Notes: generated by a model not told the origin, from the sequence alone. Positions 22,085 to 32,551 are shown, counted from the first letter of the stretch. The stretch is DNA of 64,000 nt from Sodiomyces alkalinus F11 (GCF_003711515.1 NW_021167082.1:466923-530922); one strand, 5' to 3'. Translations and numbers: made by a program.

Positions 22085-23878
22085 ATGGATCCTATCCGTC
22101 TTCCTACCATTACCCTCGATACGACCCTGTCAGACCTTTACCGCCAGGCATGTCCCAAAATTGCTCATAGGCAGGTCTCCCAGGTGCTATGCGGTGCAAA
22201 CTCGGCCCTCGAGTTCTCCTCCCACTTCCCCCGGAACAGCAAGTATCTTTATCAAGATAGCAGCTTCAATACGGTCGGTGATGATGCCCCTACTACGCCC
22301 CACGCCAGCGCCCTGCTTCAGCACGACCTCGCCATGAAGCACCTGTCGCTCGTCCCCCAGCGAGATGCCTTCATCAGCGGCAACACCTCCGTCGTTCTCT
22401 TCCATCTTAACGACACCCCGACCCAGGGCTCCCACGACCGTGCCCAAGCGGCTGCCACCATGGACGTCCTCGCCGCCGACCAGCGTCCGCGCCTCGTCTT
22501 CTGCCAAGGCCCCTACCACATCCCGGCCCGGGAGGCCGGCATCGATCTCATCGCCTACAAGCTGGTCCTCGACGGGCTCGAATCAGGCGACCACGACCTC
22601 CTCGTCGACACCGACACCCAGTGGCGTCTGAACAGCAAAGAGGCCCTCGCCACCTCCGGCCTGCCCACGCCGCGCTGCGAAGTCCTCGCCGTCGAAGGCC
22701 ACGCCGAGGACGCCCGCCTCTGCTGCGGCCGGTGCCGGTGCCGCTCGCTCGCCGATACCAACTCCGACAACAACAACCCCTGGGTGACGTCGTTTGTGAT
22801 TCCCGAAGACTGCCAGGGCTCCCGGGGCATCTGGTTCCGGAAGCAGAGCAACCGCATCTACGACGCCCTGTCGAGCCGGCCCCTCCCCTTCGTCCTGAAG
22901 AACCAGCAGACCTTCGGCGGGGCGGGGACCTACCTCGTCCGCACCGAGGAGGAGCGCACGCGCCTGCTCGCCGATCTCCGCAGCGGGATTCTTCGTCGCC
23001 TGCTCTCGTGCGTGACGGCCGAGAACGCCTACCTCCGCCCCGCGTCGCTTTTGCTCTCCGACCTCGTCGCCGACCCTATCGGGGACTACGGCGTGACCTT
23101 CTTCGTCACGGACGGGGAGGACGGGGATCCCATCTTCCTGGCGGCGTCGGAGCAGATGATTGAGAACGGCAAGGCGTGGGTGGGGAGTACGATCGATTAC
23201 ACGAAGCAGGACAAGCTCAGGGCCAAGTTTGGGAAGTTGGTTGATCGGGTCGCGAAGTGGCTTCGGTCGCAGGGGTATGTTGGTCCTGCTGGCGCGGACG
23301 TCCTGGAGACGAGGCCCGGACACGCGCCGAGGGGATATGCGAATGGGCAGACCAATGGACAGACCAATGGGCATACGAATGGACGCATGAATGGACATAC
23401 GAATGGTACCGCCGCCGTACATGGCGAAGCTCCGGCAAATGGACATACGGACGGGGCTACTCCAGATGGCGACGATCTGACCAACGGTTTCACAAACGGA
23501 ATCCAAAAGCCCTCGAATGGTACTGCCGACACCAAGGACGACGGGGACTCAGACCAGGACCTCTCGTGTTTCCACATTGTCGACCTCAACGTCAGGACCT
23601 CCGGATCCCTCGCGCTGCCGCTGTTGCGAACCCACTTCACCTCTCGGGGTCTGAACAACGCGTCGTCGTTCACCATCAGCGTGCGCCGGAAACGGGAGGA
23701 CTTTTTGCGTATGTTCCGCGAGGAGTTTGAGTCGGGGAGGATGTGCATCATCAGCTGGTACGAGGATCCCGACTCGGATATTAGTCTCGGGGATGTTGCT
23801 GTCGGCGGTGAGGACGGGGAGGGGCTGGCCAGGGCGGTGCAGCGGGTCAGGGATGCTACGGATGGGATTACCTTTTAG
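22085..23878 (+). CDS. ATP-grasp domain protein (solid-state-culture-specific type)
   Basis: Single exon, 597 aa, ATG in the context CACCATGG. It resembles a fungal ATP-grasp family first described as solid-state-culture-specific proteins in Aspergillus (recalled from family descriptions). Visible elements: an N-terminal pre-grasp region; FVLKNQQTFGGAGTYLV, fitting the nucleotide-binding lysine and Gly-rich loop; an EQMIENGKAWVGS segment; and a C-terminal HIVDLNVRTSGSLALPLL, matching the metal-binding Asp/Asn and Arg of ATP-grasp ligases. Between VGPAGADVLE and DLNVR lies a low-complexity insert of repeated Asn-Gly (about residues 415-475). ATP-grasp enzymes join a carboxylate to an amine or thiol; the substrate here is unknown. 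It is convergent with the Ca3427-like gene (194 bp between stops). Confidence 0.82.
   Translation: MDPIRLPTITLDTTLSDLYRQACPKIAHRQVSQVLCGANSALEFSSHFPRNSKYLYQDSSFNTVGDDAPTTPHASALLQHDLAMKHLSLVPQRDAFISGNTSVVLFHLNDTPTQGSHDRAQAAATMDVLAADQRPRLVFCQGPYHIPAREAGIDLIAYKLVLDGLESGDHDLLVDTDTQWRLNSKEALATSGLPTPRCEVLAVEGHAEDARLCCGRCRCRSLADTNSDNNNPWVTSFVIPEDCQGSRGIWFRKQSNRIYDALSSRPLPFVLKNQQTFGGAGTYLVRTEEERTRLLADLRSGILRRLLSCVTAENAYLRPASLLLSDLVADPIGDYGVTFFVTDGEDGDPIFLAASEQMIENGKAWVGSTIDYTKQDKLRAKFGKLVDRVAKWLRSQGYVGPAGADVLETRPGHAPRGYANGQTNGQTNGHTNGRMNGHTNGTAAVHGEAPANGHTDGATPDGDDLTNGFTNGIQKPSNGTADTKDDGDSDQDLSCFHIVDLNVRTSGSLALPLLRTHFTSRGLNNASSFTISVRRKREDFLRMFREEFESGRMCIISWYEDPDSDISLGDVAVGGEDGEGLARAVQRVRDATDGITF
23341..23406 (+). 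repeat. Degenerate 12-bp repeat coding Thr-Asn-Gly units
   Basis: About five imperfect copies of a 12-bp unit (GGACAGACCAAT type) inside the ATP-grasp gene, giving a run of Asn-Gly pairs separated by Gln-Thr, His-Thr or Arg-Met. Further scattered NG pairs continue to about 23515. Confidence 0.85.
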
Positions 23879-24072
23879 ACGGGGTTAGAGCGGGGGTTCA
23901 ATGGCGTGCGAGTTGGGTGTTCATTGCGAGGGGTGGGTTTACGGTCCTAGGTTATGGCGTATTTGTCGGGGTACTATGTAAGGTAGACAAAGCCCTCTCT
24001 TCCGTCTCCCCTTTTGTTCAATTTTTTTTTGTCCTTTTACCTCTTTATTACTGTTTGTCTTTCGATAGCACA

Positions 24073-25080
24073 TCATGACGAATCCGACGCGATCATATCC
24101 GCAGGTTGCATGCCCTTCCCTTCCACCAAGACCCCAGCCTTTCGGAGAATGTCAACGCACCCCTGCACAACCTCGGTCTTGACCCCCTCCACCCCCTTGG
24201 TGAACTTGACCGTATCCAACCACGCCCTCGCATCCGCCTCGGAATAGTCCAAGTTGTCCGTAATCCACCGCAACGCCCCCTCCGGGTCGCGCTCGAACCG
24301 CTCCACCCCACGATCAATCTTGGCGAACATATCCCTGACGCGGGGATCCGGCTTGCCTTTTCCCCCGACAAGCCTCGTCGAAGCAACGATCTTCCAGCTG
24401 CTCCAGGGCGTGTAGATCTCCCCGACGCGGCGGATCTCGCCGGAATCGTGGTACTTCTTGGACGTGAAGGTCTCCCACATGAAGAAGTCGGCCTTGCCGC
24501 TGTTGACGCCGTCGCGGAGGGTCTTGAAGTCGTTCAGGACCACGGTGTCGGAGAAGGGGGGCGCCGCCGAAGAGGAGGAGGTGGGGGAGAGCAGCCAGGA
24601 TTGTTGGTCGGCGAGGACGAAGCCCATGACGTAGCTTCCGGAGCCGATGCGGGAGACGCCGATTTTGGAGTTTTGGAGGGATGCGACGGAGGAGATTTCG
24701 GGGCGGGAGGCGCCGGTGGATATGGCCCAGCCTTTTTCTTCTGTTAGTGCAAGTTGCTTTTTTGTCTTGTTCCTTGGGCGAAGGTGGAAGGACGGCAGGG
24801 GGAAAGAGAAAGACATACAGAGAGGCGTGTCGACGTAGGTACCGACGAGACGGTAGCCTCCGTCTCCCTCGACGCCTTCCTTGCCGAGCCCCGCGATCCA
24901 GCCTTCGGTCAGGCCTACGGCGACGTCGATTTCGTTGGAGCGGAGGGCGGTGATCATGTGTCCCGTGCCCGAGGGGAAGGGGACCAGGTCGGCATGGAGG
25001 CCGTAGTGGTCCCGCGCGAAATGGAGCGGGGCGGAAAAGTGCTCGGGGACGAAGCCGATGCGAAGCGGTTGGTCTGTCAT
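24073..25080 (-). CDS. Periplasmic-binding-protein-like II (Ca3427-type) protein
   Basis: Two exons, 25080-24819 and 24731-24073, 306 aa. The intron (24818-24732) has donor GTATGT, a CACTAAC branch site and an acceptor AAAAAG; splicing gives TPLCWAISTGA, whereas the unspliced frame, although open, inserts a low-complexity segment. The protein starts MTDQPLRIGFVPEHF without a signal peptide and has two alpha/beta lobes as in type II binding folds: a small-molecule-binding segment near GTGHMITAL and a domain switch around KIGVSRIGSGSY. Candida albicans Ca3427 and relatives share this layout and resemble thiamine-precursor (NMT1/THI5-like) proteins. Ligand and pathway are unknown here; a cytosolic small-molecule-binding role is inferred. 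Confidence 0.82.
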   Translation of the reverse strand: MTDQPLRIGFVPEHFSAPLHFARDHYGLHADLVPFPSGTGHMITALRSNEIDVAVGLTEGWIAGLGKEGVEGDGGYRLVGTYVDTPLCMSFSFPLPSFHLRPRNKTKKQLALTEEKGWAISTGASRPEISSVASLQNSKIGVSRIGSGSYVMGFVLADQQSWLLSPTSSSSAAPPFSDTVVLNDFKTLRDGVNSGKADFFMWETFTSKKYHDSGEIRRVGEIYTPWSSWKIVASTRLVGGKGKPDPRVRDMFAKIDRGVERFERDPEGALRWITDNLDYSEADARAWLDTVKFTKGVEGVKTEVVQGCVDILRKAGVLVEGKGMQPADMIASDSS

Positions 25081-25426
25081 AATGGGAGGGGTTGTCTTCG
25101 TCTTTGGAGTGAATTGGTGGAAGGGGTAGATCTTTCTGGCGGTTATGGTCTGGTGACGGTTCTTTTGACGTAGGAAGTAGGGAGGGGAGCTTATTACCTA
25201 GGTAGTGTAAGTGCTGAGTAGAACTCCTCGGCGGGTTGATGCAATGCGGGGCGCGGGGTCAGATCAGGGGGCAGAGCAGGGGGGTACCTAGGTACTTAAG
25301 CTCGGTACCTACATGATCGTATCTTATCTCGGTGAAAGGTACGTATTTGCACATCATCTCGGTGAAGGGATATACACGGCAGAACGATATCTCGAATATC
25401 TCGAATATCCACTCACCGCTTCCCTT
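25081..25426. other. Intergenic, no gene seen
   Basis: About 350 bp upstream of the Ca3427-like gene and downstream of the MFS gene. It carries two TACCTAGGTA-type palindromes (25195-25204 and 25283-25295) and a duplicated TATCTCG motif near 25389-25407. Confidence 0.55.
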
Positions 25427-27271
25427 CTAGTTCTCCTCCCCTGCCGACTGATATCCCAACCCGTCAATACCCCCCTCTCCTCCCACATCCACCTGCGGCT
25501 TGGGTTTCCTCGGCTCCCGCACAAGCATCATGGTACCCAACGCAGCAGCACACAAAAAGGAGAGGTAAAACCAAGGCAGCCCCTTCATCAACCCACCACG
25601 CTCCATCCCCCTAGTGAAGAACCACGCCAGCGCGGGACCCCCAATGAGCGCGCCGCCCGCCATATCCACGATGCTCAGCATGGCATACAACCTCGACGTG
25701 ACAGACGGGTCGACAAACTCGGTCACCACGGCCCTAGCCAGCGTCCCCGCCGCGGACCCAAACGTCCCAATGACCATGCCGCACAGGAAAACGCCCACCG
25801 ACCCGCTCAAGGCCTGCACCAGGGCGCCGACGGCGAGGAAGGCGTAGGAGACGCGCGTGAGGAGCAGGTCCTTGGCGAACGTGGAGAGGGGACGACGGCG
25901 GTCCTTGTCGACGAGGCGGGCGGAGAGCCGGGGGAGCAGGACGGCGAGGAGGACGAGGTGGAGGATGCCGAGCGGGGAGAGGAGGTAGGTTGTCTGGGCG
26001 AGGGTCCAGCCGAAGTATTTCGAGACGTATTGCGGGAGGGTGGAGGAGCTGGCGACCCAGAGGGGCTGGGTGGCGAGGAAGCACATGAGGCAGAGGAGGA
26101 TGTTGCGGTCGCGGAGGACTTTGAAGCCTACTGCTAGGTCGGCGAGGCCGGAACGGAGGTGGTGGCGTATGATGGTCGGGAGGGAGCGTTGCTGGTTAGG
26201 TTGGCCGTCGCGAGGGCTGTAGTTGTCGTAGTCATCGTGGGTCGCAGTCGCAGCCTCAGTTTCAACCTCGCTCCCGGCCCAAATGCGCAGAGTCTCGGGG
26301 AGGGAAAGCATGGCGGCGAAGATAAAGGGTCCCAATGCAAAGACGACGCCAATGGGGACCCACGGGCTGAACTTCTCCATGAGGACACCAGACAAGACGG
26401 GCGCGATGAGACCGGCGGCGACGCTACCAAACGAGAGGTAGAGAAAGTTGGAGGCGCGGTCGGACTCGGACCCGCTGCCCACATCGGAGGCCATGGAAAA
26501 CATGACGTTGATGGTGGTGGGGATGCCGCCGCCAATGAGAAAAAACAGGGAGCCGAGGAGCATGAGGTAGACGTTGGGCTGGGCGGAGAACCACAGGATG
26601 GCGGGACCCCAGCCGAAGCCGAGCATGACGCCGACCCAGGACAGGAGGAGGGCGGGCTTGCGACCCACCTTGTCGGCGAGGATGCTGTAGGGGAAGGTGC
26701 TGACGAGGGTGACGACGGAGGCGATGACGGCGGCGATGCCGCCGAGGTAGGCCAGGCGCGACTGGACCTCGTCGACTTTACACTCCTTCTCTGGGATGGG
26801 CTCGGCGAGGTCCTTGCCGTAGTGCTGGTGGCAAAAGGCGTCCTCGAGGAGGCGGAACATGGGCATCATGACGAGGAGGCCGCTGCCGAGGATGACGAAC
26901 TTGAGGAAGGAGAGGGTGAAGATTACGGCGCGGGGAGATTGTGGTTGGGGGAGGTGGAAGGCGGATCGGCCGGAGGTCGAGTCGTGTCGCCGCCAGCTGG
27001 CCCATCGGGGTCGCCATTGCGGGCCGTGCCGGAGCCGGTGCCGGTGCCAGGGGACGGAAGAAGAGGAGGAAGAGGAGGAAGGGCCTTGAATGAAAGGTTC
27101 AGTTTCGATTTCTGCTGCGGTCTCGTTCTCGGCATCGGAGAAGCTGCCAAAGTCACGATCATGAGAGCCACCATTGGGCCCCTGGTTGCCGTTGTAATCG
27201 TCGCCGTCGAAGAGAGCTGAAGCCTCAATCGAGCTGGAACGGTCGTTCATGGTTGTCCAGCTACGGCTCAT
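25427..27271 (-). CDS. Major facilitator superfamily transporter
   Basis: Single exon, 614 aa from the ATG at 27271; a second ATG seven codons on (27250) has an equally good context. An acidic and Ser-rich cytoplasmic N-terminus of about 110 residues precedes twelve hydrophobic segments in a 6+6 arrangement. The MFS motif A appears after TM2 as ADKVGRKP. The loop between TM6 and TM7 is long and hydrophilic (SPRDGQPNQQ region). The loop between TM1 and TM2 is unusually large for the superfamily and contains two Cys (AFCHQHYGKD and EKECKVDE). The short tail after TM12 ends GYQSAGEEN. Function as a proton-coupled solute carrier is inferred from the fold; substrate unknown. It lies on the same strand as the Ca3427-like gene, 346 bp away. 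Confidence 0.9.
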   Translation of the reverse strand: MSRSWTTMNDRSSSIEASALFDGDDYNGNQGPNGGSHDRDFGSFSDAENETAAEIETEPFIQGPSSSSSSSSVPWHRHRLRHGPQWRPRWASWRRHDSTSGRSAFHLPQPQSPRAVIFTLSFLKFVILGSGLLVMMPMFRLLEDAFCHQHYGKDLAEPIPEKECKVDEVQSRLAYLGGIAAVIASVVTLVSTFPYSILADKVGRKPALLLSWVGVMLGFGWGPAILWFSAQPNVYLMLLGSLFFLIGGGIPTTINVMFSMASDVGSGSESDRASNFLYLSFGSVAAGLIAPVLSGVLMEKFSPWVPIGVVFALGPFIFAAMLSLPETLRIWAGSEVETEAATATHDDYDNYSPRDGQPNQQRSLPTIIRHHLRSGLADLAVGFKVLRDRNILLCLMCFLATQPLWVASSSTLPQYVSKYFGWTLAQTTYLLSPLGILHLVLLAVLLPRLSARLVDKDRRRPLSTFAKDLLLTRVSYAFLAVGALVQALSGSVGVFLCGMVIGTFGSAAGTLARAVVTEFVDPSVTSRLYAMLSIVDMAGGALIGGPALAWFFTRGMERGGLMKGLPWFYLSFLCAAALGTMMLVREPRKPKPQVDVGGEGGIDGLGYQSAGEEN

Positions 27272-28016
27272 GACATTGGTTTCCTTAGGTTGATGGTGTA
27301 CAGAGACGGTGACCAGATACACCAGGCCATGAGGGGTGAAGGGAAGTTTTCTTTCTTAATCTGACTTCGCGTGAGATTCGAAGTTCTGTTTTGAAGGACA
27401 GGGGGGGGGGAGAGAGACGTTGAGGCGTCCAATTGAGGGATGGAATGCGAGACATGCACAGACGCTTTCCCCCTGTAACGCGTCGACGTAAACGCATAGG
27501 TACTCCGTACTCAGTACTACCATATTTTTGGGGGGCAAACCCCGTACCCCGTACCCCTTCCAGTCTGGAACCAGGGGTGGGGCTTTTCCGATGTCGGGCA
27601 GGCAGCAGCAATAAATGTCATGAGTCTCGGGATTGATTGATTGGGAAACTTCCTCCAACAAATGAACAAAATTCGGAGATTCAGACTTGAGAATATGAAC
27701 GGACCCAATTTAAGACGCAGTGCAACCTCGACGAAAATGCTTCGGCAACAGGACACCGTGGATGGGGCTGTGTTTGACCACGACGATGACGGACATCTAT
27801 GATTATCACCACCCCCTGCGGTCCTTCGCTTCTTACATGGCTATGAGGGGAAAAAAAGAAGAAAAGAAGAAGAATAGAAGAAGAATAGAAGAAAAAAAGA
27901 AGAAAAGAAGAAAAGAAGAAAAAAGAAGAAGAAAAAAGAAGAACCCCCCCGTAAGGGAAAGCAAGTGGGACCGTTGACATACTGCATGCATCATATATTA
28001 GGGCGGTATATTGGCA
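27272..28016. other. Intergenic with purine-rich simple repeat
   Basis: About 750 bp between MFS and ceramide glucosyltransferase, both minus strand. Contains a TACTCCGTAC motif (27501-27510) and the GAA-rich tract listed separately. No gene seen. Confidence 0.55.
27848..27945. repeat. GAA/AAAAGAAG polypurine simple repeat
   Basis: Nearly 100 bp consisting almost only of A and G on the plus strand, built from AAGAAG, GAAAAAAAG and AATAGAAG units. Confidence 0.9.
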
Positions 28017-29744
28017 TCAATCCTGCCGATTGTTACTCCTCGACCGAACCCCTCCATTCGGTGATGGGACACCACTACGCACAGCCGAGAGCTTCTGAGT
28101 ACGAGGCTTGTCATACTCGACGACGCTCATATCCATGCGAACCAGAAACTTATTCCCCCTCCAGTTCACCGTGGCGCCCAAAAGGACGGCCCAGGTCCAG
28201 ATCGGCAGGGCCAGGACTTCCCTCCCGACCCACGCGGGAATCCACTCCAGGAAGAACGACCTGCCGGGAGCCCCCCCGCGGTTCGACGTGCCCCTGGCAA
28301 ACCCCGGCGTCCTCTCATCCACCTCGGTGCTGTGGCCAGCGTGGAGACGTCTGTACGTGAACCAATCCCCCATCACCCACAGCGCCACCGTCGCGAGCCA
28401 TATCCACCCCATGGCGGCCCAGGTCTGCGGAACCCCCCACCTCTCGTGGAACCAGGGGATCGTAGTGAGTGCGAAGGCGCAGTAGGCGCAGCAAAGCAGC
28501 GACTCGACGCCCGGCTCGACCAAGGTGGCCGTGATGACGGTCCACTTCCTCGCGCGGAGCCACCGCACCCGGCGGCCGATGTAGGACGCCACCGACATGC
28601 CGGCCGTGGGCTGGACGGCCAGGTCGCCGAACACGAGGCCGTGGTTCTTCAGGCCGGGCAGCTTGGACCGGAACAGCAGGTCGCCGATCAGGTGGTCCTC
28701 GCAGATGTAGTTGGAGAAGTAGTCGATTCCCGTCGGGTGCGGCGTTTTGTGCGCTGGCAGGGACGGGTTCTGGGCCGGGTCCGTGAGCGTGTCGAGGTGG
28801 GATTTGCGGAACATGTTGGATTTCCCCACGATGCAGGGCGCGATGCCGACCGTGTTGATGGCGCTGTAGAACTTGGCGTGCGTTGTTGCCATGAACATCT
28901 CGTCTAGTCTGCCGCCGCCGTGGTTCCTGATCCGCGCGAGGAGGGTGTTGTCGTTTCGGCTGAGGTAGGTCGGCAGGCCACCCTCGGAGGTCGGGGATGA
29001 GGATGACAATAGAGTCTCGTTTTCACTCTGAGGCGACGGGCTCCCCCACAGCGAAACCGTGTCGACGACGAGAGGCAGCATGTGGACAAACTTGTACGGC
29101 TGCCCCTGTTTCCCGTCGTGGCGCAGCCCCAGGAGCTTGTCGACCATGCGACCGGCCGTGCCCTTGCCTACCCAGATGTTGCAGTCGATCATCCAGATGA
29201 TATCACCCTTCGCCTCACGATACGCGCGACTGACGTTCCTGATCTTCGGGTTGGGGCCCAGATTGTCGACGTGACCGGCGCTTCCATGAAGTAACGGGTC
29301 GTCGTGCTCGACAAAGACACGAACATCGAACTGGCGGTAGTCTTGTGCGAGCTTGAGCAGGACGGGATATGCCGGGTCGGTCTTTTCCGACACGCAAAGG
29401 TAAACCGTCAGCTTGTCGAGAGGATAGTCCAGGTGGAAGGTAGACGCGAGGCAGTGGTACAGTTCGGGCTCGAGACCCTTGACCGGTCGTATGATGGTGA
29501 CATGGGGTACTTGATCTTTCGGCAGCGACGGAGTGACTGGTGGTCGGGGACGATAAGAGCAGGAGGCGAAACTTTTTAATAAAAAGGTTAGTGCCTGGCG
29601 GAAGACGGGGGATTCGATGCCGCGAGTTCTCGCCCGAGCAACTCACATCCGACTGATGCCGATGGACTGGACGATGAAGACAAAAAAGCTCCAAATAGCG
29701 CAGATGTAGGCGGCGGCTTCGACGAGAAGCGACAGGTCAGTCAT
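28017..29744 (-). CDS. Ceramide glucosyltransferase (glucosylceramide synthase, GT21)
   Basis: Two exons, 29744-29647 and 29571-28017 (intron 29646-29572, donor GTGAGT, CACTAAC branch), 550 aa. Exon 1 encodes the N-terminal membrane anchor (AAAYICAIWSFFVFIV); exon 2 opens with the GT21 start VTIIRPVKGLEPELY. Further signatures are NPKIRNVSRAYREAKGDIIW with the Asp motif WMIDCNIWV, EDHLIGDLL, and the product-site QxxRW-like box RRVRW, followed by C-terminal hydrophobic segments. It transfers glucose from UDP-glucose to ceramide on the Golgi/ER face, giving fungal glucosylceramide. Length is within the range of filamentous fungal enzymes. The first in-frame start further downstream would drop the membrane anchor and is rejected. 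Confidence 0.95.
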
Positions 29745-30841
29745 GATTGGCGTTCTCTGTTGAGCTGGCAAAAAGAAGAAAGTAAATAAAAAAAGGAAGA
29801 AAAAAATTCCAAAGGCGGTTCAGATACGACGCACGATCGGGAAACTGGAGGATCCAAACGCCATAGATGGAGGTGCGTCGCAAAATCGTCGACCAAGCGA
29901 TTTATCGTATGGAAGAGACCGTAGCCAGACTCTCCCACCCGTGAAAAAAATATGAAGGTATTAAAAAGAGACTAAAAATAAAAGAGAGAAAGGGGGTGAG
30001 GAGTTGGGCCAGACCAAGTCGGCCGTCAGCAAGATGTTCGGAAGGAGCGGCAAGACACGATATCGACAGGCACGCATGCATCGTGAGATTACGATGTCTA
30101 AGGTACGAAGTAAGGTACCTTAGGTAGAGTTCCACACAGTGTCAGGACGGAACATGGGTTTTCGATGTACGGACCGCTCAAGTGCTTATTAAGGTAATTA
30201 CCTTACCTTAGGCAGGTACACAATAAGGGTACCTTAACGATTTGAGAAGCAGTGGAGACCTGAGGCAGAAACCGGCAGCCAATCACCGAAGCTTAGCCGT
30301 AGACCCTGCAAAGAAGAAAACTCGGAACGGGAGGGGCAAAGAGAATCTCTGCTCCTTCTCTTCAACCTCTTCTTCCAAGCTCCAAATCGAGTTCTCTTCT
30401 CATCCAACCACAACCCCCAATGGCTGCAAAACAGCCTCCTTGAAGCCTTCGGCACTGAGCTATTTGGATATCAAGGTAGCTCTTGCACGTATGCTTCTTA
30501 TTGATCTCGTCCGAACAAGCAGTGGACGAGCATCTCCTTCATATGTGAGTTTCTCAACTTTCTTTTTTTCTTCTTTTTTTTGGTCTTGGAGAGACCGATC
30601 ATCACGCATCGGCTCTCGATCTTGCGCTTGAATTACGAAGTTCCCTGTTTGCTATGATGACACCAATTTCCAATTGTGCTAAAAGCGTCTTCATTGACCT
30701 TGATGACTGCCACAAATATAGACTACAACGGTATCTGATGCGAACTGGTCTTTTGTCTTTTGTCTTGATTTGTCTCTTTGACTCGGTCTTTGGGGGATTC
30801 GTGGCTAATGCTCCACCAGAATAAAATGAAGTAAAATTATC
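29745..30841. promoter_or_regulatory. Divergent intergenic region between ceramide glucosyltransferase and SEN2
   Basis: About 1.1 kb. It has a cluster of ACCTTAGGTA-type palindromes (30112-30126, and several between 30190 and 30240), the densest in the window. A run of T/C with possible splice signals near 30540-30600 may be part of a 5' leader intron of SEN2; this is not proven. Confidence 0.45.
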
Positions 30842-32551
30842 ATGGCTGAAGTTCTTTCCTCAACCTCAGCCCCAAATGGGGGAAACGTCCCGGTGACGGC
30901 CTCGTCGGCCAGTCGGCCGCCCAAGCCTAACCAACCAAGACCACCACCACTCCATGAACTATACGCCCTTCCGGCGCCCATCCGCACACTTCCTCTCCCT
31001 ACCTTCTACCCCAATAATCCATTGTCTCTGATCCAGCTTGTCTGGGCATGGACCCGACAAGTCCTGTCCCCACCGCCCGCCGAACCATCCGTCGTATGGG
31101 AAGGTGTCTGGTCACCCGAGTCCGGATCCGTCAACGTGTTTGACGAGAAGGCCATGCGTGCCTTGTGGGAACAAGGCTTTTATGGGAAGGGGAACCTAAG
31201 TCGTAGCGAGCCCAACTGGCTGAAGCGGGAGAAAGTACGGCGCGGTGTTTTGCAGGCCCACGTAAGTGAAGAACTGACTGAGAGTCGAAGAGCCGAGAGA
31301 TTCCGGATGAAGTGGGAGCGGGCCAAGGCCGAACAAGAGGCCATTCGCCGGATACGGATGGAAGAAGTCCGCGAGGCCATCTTGGCGCGTCCTAGAGCCC
31401 AGGAGGTGGTCTCCGACATCTCCCTGTCGGAGTCCCGTACATGGAGCGCGCCTGTTGGGCCGGCAGAGTTGCTCTCCCTTCCCAATTCTCCGGTAGAGCT
31501 GAAGGCTTCCGCTGTGTCTCCACCACAGCCGTCCACACCGGCCATGGTAGTATTGGAGGGGCAAAATGGGGATCAAAGTAGCCCGGCGGCTGGGCCGAAC
31601 GGGTCAGTCAATGGCGAACAAGCTGTCGCAGATCCACCGCCATCCATCCTTTCTCCCGAGACAAGGTCTCCAAACGGCATGCCCAAGACACCAAACAACA
31701 CAACTAAAGGACAGACTCTAAAGCGCAAGAAGAGTGTTCGCTTCTCGCCGCGCGTTGAGTCTACGATATACCAACTACTTGATCCGCCAAGCCTGCACCA
31801 CGCGGCTTTGAATGACCGTGCGAACGGTTCCGTGGATGAGCCCTCACCCCTCGACCGGGAACTCGCCGCACTTCCCGGCTCTGGTGTCACTTACAGTGCG
31901 CAGAATGGGAAAGAGAAAGACGTCGAAGCCTCGTCGTCTGCCCTCCCGCACTCAGAAGAAGAGGGAGAGGAAATCAAGGAGGACATGGAGCACCTGCAGC
32001 TCGTAGCGGAAGAAGCCTTCTTCCTCGTATTCGGGCTCGGAGCCCTGAAGGTCCTGGACCCCGCTACCCGCTCACCCATGGATGTCCCAGCCTTATTCCA
32101 GGCATTCCGGCGGAACTCCAAGTTCCCACCCTTATCCCTGGATGAACTGCGACCGGATGACGGCTTCTTGGTCCACTACGCGGTGTACCACCATTTCCGC
32201 TCCCTCGGATGGGTCCCCCGCCCCGGCATCAAGTTCGGCATGGACTGGATGCTGTACGCCAGGGGTCCCGTCTTCGACCACGCCGAGTTCGGCATCCGCG
32301 TCATGCCGTCTTACACGCATCCGTGGTGGAAGGCGAGCGGGCAGGAGATGCCGTCCAAGTCGTGGCCGTGGCTCCACGCCATGGTCCGCGTCCTCGCCCA
32401 CGTGCAGAAGAGCTTGGTGCTCGTGTATGTCGATATCCCGCCGCCGCCTGCGTTCGAGGAAGCCATGTCGAAGGGCCCGGCGGAGGTGTTCAAACTGTAT
32501 AAGATTCGAGAGGTCATGATCAAGCGATGGTCGGGCAATCGCAACAGGTAG
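30842..32551 (+). CDS. SEN2: tRNA-splicing endonuclease catalytic subunit SEN2
   Basis: Single exon, 569 aa, ATG in the context ATCATGG. The N-terminal part holds FWGEGVWSPE-type sequence (here WEGVWSPESGSVNVFDEKAMRALW), characteristic of SEN2. A charged helix (residues about 145-185) and a disordered Ser/Pro-rich linker follow. The C-terminal nuclease domain begins DEAFFL-like (EEAFFLVFGLGAL) and contains the catalytic triad context: Tyr in LYARGPVFDHAEFGIRV, His in HAEF, and Lys in VQKSLVLVY. SEN2 cleaves the 5' splice site of intron-containing pre-tRNAs in a complex with SEN34, SEN54 and SEN15 (family knowledge). All three catalytic residues are present. Confidence 0.95.
   Translation: MAEVLSSTSAPNGGNVPVTASSASRPPKPNQPRPPPLHELYALPAPIRTLPLPTFYPNNPLSLIQLVWAWTRQVLSPPPAEPSVVWEGVWSPESGSVNVFDEKAMRALWEQGFYGKGNLSRSEPNWLKREKVRRGVLQAHVSEELTESRRAERFRMKWERAKAEQEAIRRIRMEEVREAILARPRAQEVVSDISLSESRTWSAPVGPAELLSLPNSPVELKASAVSPPQPSTPAMVVLEGQNGDQSSPAAGPNGSVNGEQAVADPPPSILSPETRSPNGMPKTPNNTTKGQTLKRKKSVRFSPRVESTIYQLLDPPSLHHAALNDRANGSVDEPSPLDRELAALPGSGVTYSAQNGKEKDVEASSSALPHSEEEGEEIKEDMEHLQLVAEEAFFLVFGLGALKVLDPATRSPMDVPALFQAFRRNSKFPPLSLDELRPDDGFLVHYAVYHHFRSLGWVPRPGIKFGMDWMLYARGPVFDHAEFGIRVMPSYTHPWWKASGQEMPSKSWPWLHAMVRVLAHVQKSLVLVYVDIPPPPAFEEAMSKGPAEVFKLYKIREVMIKRWSGNRNR

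Noticed and set aside
24732..24818. Treating the Ca3427-like gene as intronless because its frame is open throughout
   Set aside because: The extra segment is low-complexity, has a consensus donor, branch site and acceptor, and its removal restores the family sequence PLCWAIST.
26159..27220. 353-codon plus-strand frame antisense to the MFS gene
   Set aside because: Gly/Asp/Glu-rich shadow translation of transmembrane-coding DNA.
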